Position numbers and translations under genes: made by a program. Positions 23,796-30,057 of a stretch of 30,057 nt of DNA are shown here, piece after piece. The DNA lies in the NCBI GenBank assembly GCA_964516095.1, contig CAZEYS010000012.1, positions 1-30,057 on the forward strand. The letters are read 5' to 3'. The stretch is from Hydrogenothermus sp964516095 (GTDB lineage Bacteria; Aquificota; Aquificia; Aquificales; Hydrogenothermaceae). How positions within the stretch are numbered: position 1 is the first letter of the stretch; each line of letters begins with the position of its first letter. The notes under the pieces were generated by a model, which worked only from the letters and a program-made list of their open reading frames with translations, made no database searches and was not told the DNA's origin.

Positions 23796-24377
23796 TTGGA
23801 AAAAAAGAAATTTGTACTTTGTATAACTGGAGCAAGCGGAGTAAGATACGGTCTAAAGATATTAAAAGAACTTTCAAAGGAACATAGTGTTGACCTTTTA
23901 ATATCGAATAACGGTTATACTGTTTTAAAAAGAGAAGAAAACATCGACAAAAATGATATAAAAAAATTATTAAACAAGAATGTAAACCTTATCAATGTTA
24001 ACGATATAACTGCTCCAATAGCAAGTGGCTCGAGGCTTATAGAAACCTGTGGAGTTATTATTGCCCCCTGTTCTATGTCAACATTAGGAGCCATAGCCAA
24101 TGGAGTAAATTACAATCTAATTCATAGAGTTGCAGACGTTGCTCTAAAAGAAAAAATTAAACTGTATGTACTATTTAGAGAGATGCCTTTGTCTCTAATT
24201 CATATTGAAAATATTAAAAAACTTCTTCATGCTGGAGCTATTGTTTCACCAGCTGCACCTGGTTTTTATCACAATCCCCAAACTTTAGAAGATATTGTTA
24301 ACTTTGTAGCCGGGAAAGTTTTAGATACATTTGGAGTAAATCACAATCTATATAAACGCTGGAAAGAAGATACATAA
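23796..24377 (+). CDS. ubiX: Flavin prenyltransferase UbiX
   Basis: UbiX joins dimethylallyl phosphate to FMN, giving the prenylated flavin cofactor of UbiD-type decarboxylases, used in quinone synthesis. The 193-residue product begins MEKKKFVLCITGASG, the flavin loop; later signatures are APCSMSTLGAIANGVNYNLI and REMPLSLIHIENIKKL followed by the SPAAPGFY segment, the last two forming the phosphate and prenyl site. The start is TTG at 23796, with GTGGGA (23781-23786) as binding site; GTG 23781 is in frame but has nothing suitable before it. No ubiD lies in the window. It follows lptB after almost 200 bases and converges on nth with a three-base gap. Confidence 0.94.
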   Translation: MEKKKFVLCITGASGVRYGLKILKELSKEHSVDLLISNNGYTVLKREENIDKNDIKKLLNKNVNLINVNDITAPIASGSRLIETCGVIIAPCSMSTLGAIANGVNYNLIHRVADVALKEKIKLYVLFREMPLSLIHIENIKKLLHAGAIVSPAAPGFYHNPQTLEDIVNFVAGKVLDTFGVNHNLYKRWKEDT

Positions 24378-24380
24378 GTG

Positions 24381-25037
24381 TTATCTATGTTTTTTTACAT
24401 TTTTCTTTTCGCATAGATGTGCAACCTTACATTTACTGCAAATTGGAGATACAGGTTTACATATAGATTGACCAAAAGCTACAAGCAGTTTATTTATTTT
24501 TTTCCAGTAATCTTTAGGTACTTTTTCCATTAGAGCAAACTCTGTTTCCTCAGGAGTTCTTGTCTGGATAAATCCAAGTCTATTGGATATTCTGTGTACA
24601 TGGGTATCAACACAGATAGCATCTTTGTTGAATCCTTCACTTAAAACCAAATTTGCAGTTTTTCTTCCAACACCTTTAAATTTTAACAGTTCCTCCATAT
24701 TATCGGGAACCTTACCACCATACTCGTTATGTATTTTTGTGGAAATTTGTTTGATTATTTTTGCCTTATTTTTGTAAAACCCTGCAGGATATATTAACTT
24801 CTCTATTTCTTTTTCTGAAAGATTTGCAATTTTTTCAGGAGTGTCTGCAACATTAAATAACCTTTTTGAAACTTCTGCAGTTATTTCATCTTTTGTTCTT
24901 AAACTTATAATTGTAGATATGAGTACTTTGAATGGGTCTTTTGACTGCTGGGATATTAAAGATACAACTGGAGCATTCCATTTTGGAAACTCCTCTTCTA
25001 ATATTTTTAAAACCTTTATAAAAGTTTTTGTGTCCAT
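24381..25037 (-). CDS. nth: Endonuclease III
   Basis: Nth removes oxidised pyrimidines from DNA and nicks the strand. The 218 residues hold the helix-hairpin-helix (LLKFKGVGRKTANLVL) with catalytic Lys126 and the aspartate Asp144 in CVDTHVHRISNRLG. Four cysteines near the end (193, 200, 203, 209) have the exact C-x6-C-x2-C-x5-C spacing of the [4Fe-4S] site. The start ATG follows the pilX stop with no spacer and only a weak binding site (AAGTG), so it is probably translated by coupling as the last gene of the pilus operon. A few extra charged residues close the chain. Confidence 0.96.
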   Translation of the reverse strand: MDTKTFIKVLKILEEEFPKWNAPVVSLISQQSKDPFKVLISTIISLRTKDEITAEVSKRLFNVADTPEKIANLSEKEIEKLIYPAGFYKNKAKIIKQISTKIHNEYGGKVPDNMEELLKFKGVGRKTANLVLSEGFNKDAICVDTHVHRISNRLGFIQTRTPEETEFALMEKVPKDYWKKINKLLVAFGQSICKPVSPICSKCKVAHLCEKKNVKKHR

Positions 25038-25463
25038 TTACTGCACTTTATAAACAAACTCTATCTCTGCTTTCTCATTAGGTACATCCGGGTTAAAAGA
25101 CTTGACCCGAACTGAGTAAATAGCTGTTACTCCAGAAGATTCTTTTGACAGCAAATAAGCATTTACCTCATAATTTCCAAGTTTAGATACTGGTAAATCA
25201 ATCTTGCAATCATTGCTAAGTGAACTACTGCAAGTTTTGCAGGGATTACCTCCGTTACACTTTAAATCTCCCATCAAAATTTCATTGATAACAAACTGAG
25301 CACCTCCTTTTGCAGCTTCCAACGCAGTGGAATATCTTTTTTCGGTACCTGATATTCTTGTTCCAGTTGTGAGAATATATAAAAGAGCACCTATAAAAAC
25401 AAGTGCAATTAAGCCAAGAACTAAAGTTGTTATAAGAGCCATACCTTTTTCGTTATTTTGCAT
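25038..25463 (-). CDS. pilX: Minor pilus-assembly protein, PilX-like
   Basis: This 141-residue protein has the PilX N-terminal pattern: a short polar lead ending in NEKG, then GMALITTLVLGLIALVFIGAL, a hydrophobic helix without the Glu5 of standard pilins, and EKRYSTALEAAKGGAQF. The soluble part holds four cysteines (LKC, NPC, CKTC, NDC region), an even number that suggests two disulfides. PilX helps prime type IV pili and works with PilY1. The start is set at ATG 25463, preceded by AGGTGG (overlapping an in-frame GTG at 25472) six bases upstream. The stop abuts the nth start. Confidence 0.85.
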   Translation of the reverse strand: MQNNEKGMALITTLVLGLIALVFIGALLYILTTGTRISGTEKRYSTALEAAKGGAQFVINEILMGDLKCNGGNPCKTCSSSLSNDCKIDLPVSKLGNYEVNAYLLSKESSGVTAIYSVRVKSFNPDVPNEKAEIEFVYKVQ

Positions 25464-25472
25464 TTTGTCCAC

Positions 25473-26441
25473 CTATAAATCCATTGGTTTTACTGATATT
25501 TTTAAAACTTTCCATCTATAATGGTTATAGTCTGTAGGAAGTTTTAGCTCTATATTGTCAATAGATACACATTTATCGCTGCCACAGTTTTTTATATTAT
25601 TACTATATTCAAAGTTAGGGTCATATCTACCCTCTTGAACCAGCATATATACATTAATAAGTTTTAGTTTTTTGCGTATTGTTGTATTGTCAGATAGTAA
25701 AGAATAATCGTCCAAATTTTCCTCACTACTGTCAATTTTGCCATCAGAGTTTTTATCAATATCAAATGTTATTTTCCAATCAGCAATACAGCTTAAAACA
25801 GTTTCTCCACCAGTATTACCTCTTCCAACTCTTCTTATAAGTTTTTTCGTATTAACGTTGCATCTATCTGGAAGATTAGAATCAGTTAATGAATAAGTAA
25901 TCCTTTCACAAAGACCTTTTTGACAATCATTTGAACTACCGTTATAAACTTTTTTTCTAACAGGGAAGGCTATATAAATATTACCGCTTGTACAGCTCTT
26001 TGATGAATTTATAATATTGCTGCTTATTGTACCCTTATCAAAAAAAGATTTATCATCTTGAAGGATAGTCACATAATTATTTGTTTTATCCTCTCTTCCA
26101 TCATATGTTATATTAATCTGGGAAGAAGTACATTTTCCCACAAGATATCCTAATGTTGATTTATTTGTATTATTCAATGTGCTTCTAAGAATTAACTTAG
26201 AGCCGTCCCACTCTATAAGTTTCTTTGTTTCTTCTTTAGGTATACCATAACCAATATGTTCTAAATCTAATCTCAGGATTTCAAGTCCTACTAGATTTTC
26301 TATTTGGGAGGCTATCTTTTCTTTTTCAGATTTAAAACCCTTTAAAAGCCTAATGTAAGTAATGTAAGCTGCTGATAAAACTATACCTATTATAAATAAC
26401 GTCACTAAAAGCTCTGTAATAGTAAAACCTTTTTTATTCAT
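25473..26441 (-). CDS. pilW: Minor pilin PilW-like
   Basis: This 322-residue prepilin has the leader MNKKG and mature FTITELLVTLFIIGIVLSAAYI, with Glu5 after the cleavage site. The length and the position between pilV and pilX fit PilW. The large C-terminal part has eight cysteines and a textbook EF-hand-type loop, DKNSDGKIDSSE (229-240), with oxygen ligands at positions 1, 3, 5, 9 and 12. PilW relatives often carry a D-x-D-G-D-G patch here, so calcium binding is a family trait that looks complete in this copy. It probably sits at the pilus tip below PilY1. The ATG overlaps pilV by eight bases and has AGGGA upstream. Confidence 0.85.
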   Translation of the reverse strand: MNKKGFTITELLVTLFIIGIVLSAAYITYIRLLKGFKSEKEKIASQIENLVGLEILRLDLEHIGYGIPKEETKKLIEWDGSKLILRSTLNNTNKSTLGYLVGKCTSSQINITYDGREDKTNNYVTILQDDKSFFDKGTISSNIINSSKSCTSGNIYIAFPVRKKVYNGSSNDCQKGLCERITYSLTDSNLPDRCNVNTKKLIRRVGRGNTGGETVLSCIADWKITFDIDKNSDGKIDSSEENLDDYSLLSDNTTIRKKLKLINVYMLVQEGRYDPNFEYSNNIKNCGSDKCVSIDNIELKLPTDYNHYRWKVLKISVKPMDL

Positions 26442-26823
26442 TTTTCCCTACCAGTAGTTCTAATTTATGAGAATATTTTTTACCTTTGTATTCCCATTCA
26501 ACCGTAATTGTTACATCTTTCATACTACCAGCTGCAATTTGTTTTGAGCTGATTTTAACTGTAAATTCTACTGTTTTATTTCTTATTTTTCTTTCAAGTG
26601 TATCAGTTTGATTTTGTGGGATATTATCAAATCCCATATTTTTCATCTTTTCAGCATATTCCTGAGCTATTTTTACTGCCTCATCTCTAATTAAATTTTT
26701 GGTTGATTGCTCATAAACTATTATTAAAGAAGAAAGCAAGCCAAGTAATATTACTGCTAATATAAAAATTGAAACCAATGCCTCTACTAATGTAAAACCA
26801 TATCTATTTTTAAGGGGTGCCAT
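26434..26823 (-). CDS. pilV: Minor pilin PilV-like
   Basis: This 129-residue prepilin has leader MAPLKNRYG and mature FTLVEALVSIFILAVILLGLL, with Glu5. The VEALVSIFILAVILLGL stretch and the following helix (EQSTKNLIRDEAVKIAQEYAEKM) are typical of PilV. A short soluble domain of about 70 residues, rich in beta patterns (TVEFTVKISSKQ, DVTITVEWEYKGKKYS), has no cysteine, unlike its neighbours. It overlaps the fimT-like gene by 14 bases and pilW by eight, with GGAG before the ATG. It is expected to be part of the minor-pilin priming complex. Confidence 0.85.
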   Translation of the reverse strand: MAPLKNRYGFTLVEALVSIFILAVILLGLLSSLIIVYEQSTKNLIRDEAVKIAQEYAEKMKNMGFDNIPQNQTDTLERKIRNKTVEFTVKISSKQIAAGSMKDVTITVEWEYKGKKYSHKLELLVGKNE

Positions 26824-27265
26824 TACATTTCTCCATTCTTATATTTATATTACCAACTTTAACACAATCATACTTAGCGTCATTTTTGGATGGATAGTAT
26901 ATAGTTCCCCTTGAAAAGGTTCCTCTTTCTGATATGCTAATCTTTTTATTAGCCTTAAATTTATAATTTAAATATTCACACTTTATATTACCTGTAGAAT
27001 ATAATGATTTACATGTACTATCATTTGTATCACATTTAGAACATATTTCATTGTCTAATACATCTATGTTCAGATTTATTTTTTCTGCAAACGCTTTAAC
27101 CCTTTGATCCTGCAAAAAAGAATAAATTGTTGTCGTATCACTTTCTATTCTATACTTTACTATCCATTTCAAAAAACCAGGAATACCTATAGACAAAATT
27201 ATAATCATTATAACTACAACAACTAATAGTTCAATTAAAGAAAAACCCTTTATTTTTCTATCCAA
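26810..27265 (-). CDS. Minor pilin of the FimT/GspH type
   Basis: This 151-residue prepilin has leader MDRKIKG and mature FSLIELLVVVVIMIIILSIGIPGF, Glu5 present, followed by KYRIESDTTTIYSFLQDQRVKAF, the helix typical of GspH/FimT where the segment on RxxA is kept. The soluble part has six cysteines, including CSKC. The start is TTG at 27265, with AGGAG ten bases upstream; it overlaps the end of pilY1 by 16 bases. FimT in some species binds DNA and aids uptake; no such claim can be read here. FimU is an equally good name. Confidence 0.82.
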   Translation of the reverse strand: MDRKIKGFSLIELLVVVVIMIIILSIGIPGFLKWIVKYRIESDTTTIYSFLQDQRVKAFAEKINLNIDVLDNEICSKCDTNDSTCKSLYSTGNIKCEYLNYKFKANKKISISERGTFSRGTIYYPSKNDAKYDCVKVGNINIRMEKCNGTP

Positions 27266-30057
27266 AGTAGAATTTCTCCTATTAAGTTATTTGGAAATAG
27301 AGGAACGCCTCCCTCTTCTGATGCAACACCCGCTACTTTTTCACTTGCTCGTCCATCTTCCTTATTAAAGGAGGATGGAGTAAATTCTTTAATATTTCCA
27401 CCAGAAAGTTGCAGTAGAAAATCAAATGTGGATACATTAATTTTATATCCAGGACATCTAGTCGAAAATACAGCATCTCCAGTAGCACAATTTAATGCCC
27501 ATACCCTTGTTTTACCTCCATAATCACAATAGTCACCAGATGGAAATATAGTTGGGAAAAATACAATATTTTTATCCGTCACGGAGGGGTTAGAAATTGC
27601 TTTTTCTTTTAAATATTTGCCTTGGGCATTTGATAATCTTAAATACCATCCTCTTACATTTCCATTTTGTGAATTGTCTGAACATATATTATCAACGTTA
27701 TTTATATCGGATACGTCTTGTATGTTTGTTTGAATTTCAATATAGTTATAATGTGAGTAATCCCAATATAAACCTGATCCTGTGTCTGGTTTTAAAGGTG
27801 TTCCAAACAAAATATTATTTGATTGAACTTCCCAGTCATCATCTTTTTCAAACCATCTTCCTGTTCCTAAGAATAGATACCATTTATTAAAGCACTTTCC
27901 AAACTCTACTTTTGCAGTAATTGGAGGAATATCTGTTCCTAAAGAGGTTACATTACATGCCTGCCAATTATTAGGATCACTATCTGTGTCTAAAGGATAT
28001 ATTTTATTACCTTCACATTGTTCAGCCAAAAATATAAGCCCACCTTTATAACTTGTTGCGTCACTATCTTGTTTTGTATATCCAAAAACTAGAAAATCCG
28101 TATATCCATTGTTATTAAGGTCGTATCCTTGACTAAATATTCTTCCTGCAAAAGCTTTCTTTATATTTGTATCTATTGTTCTTTCAAGGCTACCATCTTG
28201 TAGGTTCAATATAAATATTTTTAAACTTTCAGTTGCACTGCTATTATACTGAGCAGAATAAGAGGTTGGTCCTGATGCAAATACAGCATAGTATTTATTG
28301 TTATTTGCTTTTATTATTCCAGGTCCTGAATAACTAAAACCTAAATCTTTATTTTTAAATTCCCATAGTAATTTAGGATTTTCTGGATCAGTAATGTCCA
28401 GAGCATAATACTCTGAAAGTGCGTTAGGATTATCAGATGGAGCTTGAACACAATATTTTCCTGAACAACTGCACCCACCTCCAAGTCGTAATCCTCCTAT
28501 TAGTACCGTATTTTCTTCTCCATCATTATCATAATCTGCATGGAAAATGTATGGTGCTAAATCATGTATGTACATATGACAGTAATCTGGATCAGCAAGG
28601 TATCGTAAGAAAGTTAAAGATGTCGATGGTATAAATCCCCAAATCTCGTCTCCTAAGTTAGTTCCTTCTAATTTTGCAACATCGTATCCAACATTTAAAG
28701 GTTTTATATTTCCAACTTTGAATGCATGAAGTATTCCATCATTCGAAGCTGTGTAAACTACGCTGTAATTACTGTATTTAACAATCTTAGGAGTTGAATA
28801 GATTATGTCTCCTAACTTCCAAATATCTCCAGCGTTGTTTCCAGTATCGTCTACTTTTCGGCTTCTACATCCTGGTATATCTTCACCTCTAACGTATCTA
28901 ACTAATTTTTCATAATCTATATTTGAGCCATTTTGAAGACATTCTGGAAAATGTTTAATATCTGTTCCAAGCTTATCTTGAAAATCAGATAAGTTTGTTG
29001 TTGTAAACTCTACTAATTTCCCTGTATCAGAAACTGTATATAACGTTCTATCGTTTGCATCTGTGTCTTTCAATATTTCTCCAGCTTCCCATAAATAGTT
29101 TATTTCATCCAAAGAGAAATAGGTTCCAACTTTAGTGGATGGTTTTCCCTGCGTATCAGATTGATAGACATCTATCTTAAGTTTACCATTTTCATCAAGT
29201 GTAAATTTTATGATATTATCATCTTTTATATTTAGTACCTTATCATTATTTGTATCTTCTCTTATATTTTGAGCATTTCTTTTATTTAAAAACCAGTAGC
29301 TAAATAACTGTCCAATCCACTTAACTTTATAACCATTTATGTATCTTTGTGGTGAAAAAATTGCCTGCACAAGAATAGAACCTCTTGATTTTTTTTCAGA
29401 AAGAACAGATACAGAGGTACCAGAAGATATATCAGCCAGGATTCTTTCAAATATTTTCTCTATAGATTTTTTTACCTTTTCAGGGTTTGAACCGTCAGCA
29501 AAGGTATCAGGTAATTTATCTTTATTTGCATCCCATTCGTTTCTACAGGAAGAATAAGCAGGATCAGATATATCTACAACTTTATTCTTAGATGAAGATG
29601 GAAAGCTATCATATCCACAGGGCATTTTATTTCCATCAATATCTTCGAATCCTCCAAATATTGCAAAATGCTTGACTGCATTCTTTCCTTTTCCATTGTC
29701 CAAAAATAATGCAACAGAGTAGAGTTTAGCATTCTGATTACCATCTAAGTCTGGTACCAAATCAGCATAACCTCCTTCCCACATATCATATACATATGAT
29801 AAAGGATCTCCCCCAGTATTCCATTCACCATCAGTCATAAGTAATACATAGTTTTTGGTACATCTTATCTCTTCATATTCATTATTTATTTTGAATATGT
29901 AAGGGTTGGTATTATTGTTAATACTAAAACCTCCATATATACCATTTTTCAAAGAAAAATAGTTTAACGTATCCTCCATAGCACATCGTGTGGGTGTATA
30001 ACCATGAACTTCAACAGAGTTGATTTTCTTAATTAAATTTGTATAATCATAACTTAG
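27250..30057 (-). CDS. pilY1: Type IV pilus tip adhesin PilY1-like, N-terminus outside the window
   Basis: The frame is open to the right edge: codons from 30057 down to the ATG at 29979 read without a stop (including HGYTPTRCAMEDTL), so the gene begins beyond the window. About 935 residues are visible. Numbering from 29979: the end of a von Willebrand A domain (YVLLMTDGEWN, 44-54), a middle region with a calcium-loop-like DTNNDKVLNIKD (242-253), then the PilC/PilY1 beta-propeller from about 365, opening with RGEDIPGCRSR, LGDIIYSTPKIV and NDGILHAF, and containing DYDNDG and YDLNNNGYTDF. PilY1 sits at the pilus tip, controls extension with calcium and mediates attachment or mechanosensing. It is first of the visible operon and overlaps the fimT-like gene by 16 bases. 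Confidence 0.92.
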   Translation of the reverse strand, partial: LSYDYTNLIKKINSVEVHGYTPTRCAMEDTLNYFSLKNGIYGGFSINNNTNPYIFKINNEYEEIRCTKNYVLLMTDGEWNTGGDPLSYVYDMWEGGYADLVPDLDGNQNAKLYSVALFLDNGKGKNAVKHFAIFGGFEDIDGNKMPCGYDSFPSSSKNKVVDISDPAYSSCRNEWDANKDKLPDTFADGSNPEKVKKSIEKIFERILADISSGTSVSVLSEKKSRGSILVQAIFSPQRYINGYKVKWIGQLFSYWFLNKRNAQNIREDTNNDKVLNIKDDNIIKFTLDENGKLKIDVYQSDTQGKPSTKVGTYFSLDEINYLWEAGEILKDTDANDRTLYTVSDTGKLVEFTTTNLSDFQDKLGTDIKHFPECLQNGSNIDYEKLVRYVRGEDIPGCRSRKVDDTGNNAGDIWKLGDIIYSTPKIVKYSNYSVVYTASNDGILHAFKVGNIKPLNVGYDVAKLEGTNLGDEIWGFIPSTSLTFLRYLADPDYCHMYIHDLAPYIFHADYDNDGEENTVLIGGLRLGGGCSCSGKYCVQAPSDNPNALSEYYALDITDPENPKLLWEFKNKDLGFSYSGPGIIKANNNKYYAVFASGPTSYSAQYNSSATESLKIFILNLQDGSLERTIDTNIKKAFAGRIFSQGYDLNNNGYTDFLVFGYTKQDSDATSYKGGLIFLAEQCEGNKIYPLDTDSDPNNWQACNVTSLGTDIPPITAKVEFGKCFNKWYLFLGTGRWFEKDDDWEVQSNNILFGTPLKPDTGSGLYWDYSHYNYIEIQTNIQDVSDINNVDNICSDNSQNGNVRGWYLRLSNAQGKYLKEKAISNPSVTDKNIVFFPTIFPSGDYCDYGGKTRVWALNCATGDAVFSTRCPGYKINVSTFDFLLQLSGGNIKEFTPSSFNKEDGRASEKVAGVASEEGGVPLFPNNLIGEILLWIEK

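Noticed and set aside
24372..24396. Possible terminator ACATA/TATGT followed by seven T between ubiX and nth.
   Set aside because: The stem is only five AT-rich pairs; too weak to call.
1..30057. Mobile element, defence system or CRISPR array.
   Set aside because: No transposase, integrase, toxin-antitoxin pair, restriction gene, cas gene or regularly spaced repeat was seen on either strand, and codon use looks even throughout.

Overview
This is an AT-rich window (about two thirds A+T by eye) from a thermophile-like bacterial chromosome. The gene content fits the Aquificota, most likely a Hydrogenothermaceae member such as Sulfurihydrogenibium. The reasons are very compact gene packing, frequent TTG and GTG starts with Shine-Dalgarno support, single-copy housekeeping genes scattered among unrelated ones, a large multihaem cytochrome c, two peroxiredoxins and a Gram-negative LPS-export gene (lptB). 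The genus is an inference from style and content; no marker in the window proves it. I see no rRNA or tRNA gene, CRISPR array, insertion sequence, integrase or phage gene. No gene-free stretch exceeds 300 bases; the longest gap, about 197 bases at 23599-23795, holds nothing I can name.

Layout. 81-3436: the peroxiredoxin bcp faces argH across a shared hairpin, then comes a membrane-bound diguanylate cyclase that seems to be made from a leaderless mRNA. 3429-7739 (minus strand): a tight six-gene run of cell-envelope character, in order of transcription a DUF4398-like protein, an OmpA-family protein, DUF2227, an S2P-type protease with CBS domains, a putative lipoprotein that looks like the free-standing C-terminal domain of the cytochrome c maturation factor CcmI, and cinA. 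7842-11357 (plus): ftsY, gpmA, tpiA, secG and a beta-hydroxyacid dehydrogenase. 11642-14692 (plus): a 12-haem tail-anchored cytochrome c, then tpx behind a palindrome. 14750-15136 (minus): a DUF2914 protein.

15200-17904 (plus): lysS with an extra N-terminal OB-like domain, then an ADP-ribosylglycohydrolase-fold protein lacking part of its metal site. 17906-20227 (minus): mutS2. 20342-24377 (plus): acylphosphatase, a triple-LysM protein with a degenerate LytM domain (NlpD/EnvC-like), an AlaC/DapL-type aminotransferase, lptB and ubiX. 24381-30057 (minus): a type IV pilus minor-pilin operon, pilY1 (cut by the window edge), fimT/gspH-like, pilV, pilW and pilX, ending in nth.

Themes. Envelope and surface functions recur: OmpA, LysM/LytM, LptB, SecG, FtsY and the pilus tip. 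Cyclic-di-GMP synthesis may link to pilus control, and two thiol peroxidases point to oxygen exposure. I found no gene cluster that is clearly an undescribed defence or mobile system. The best leads are single proteins with altered active sites or unusual domain arrangements.
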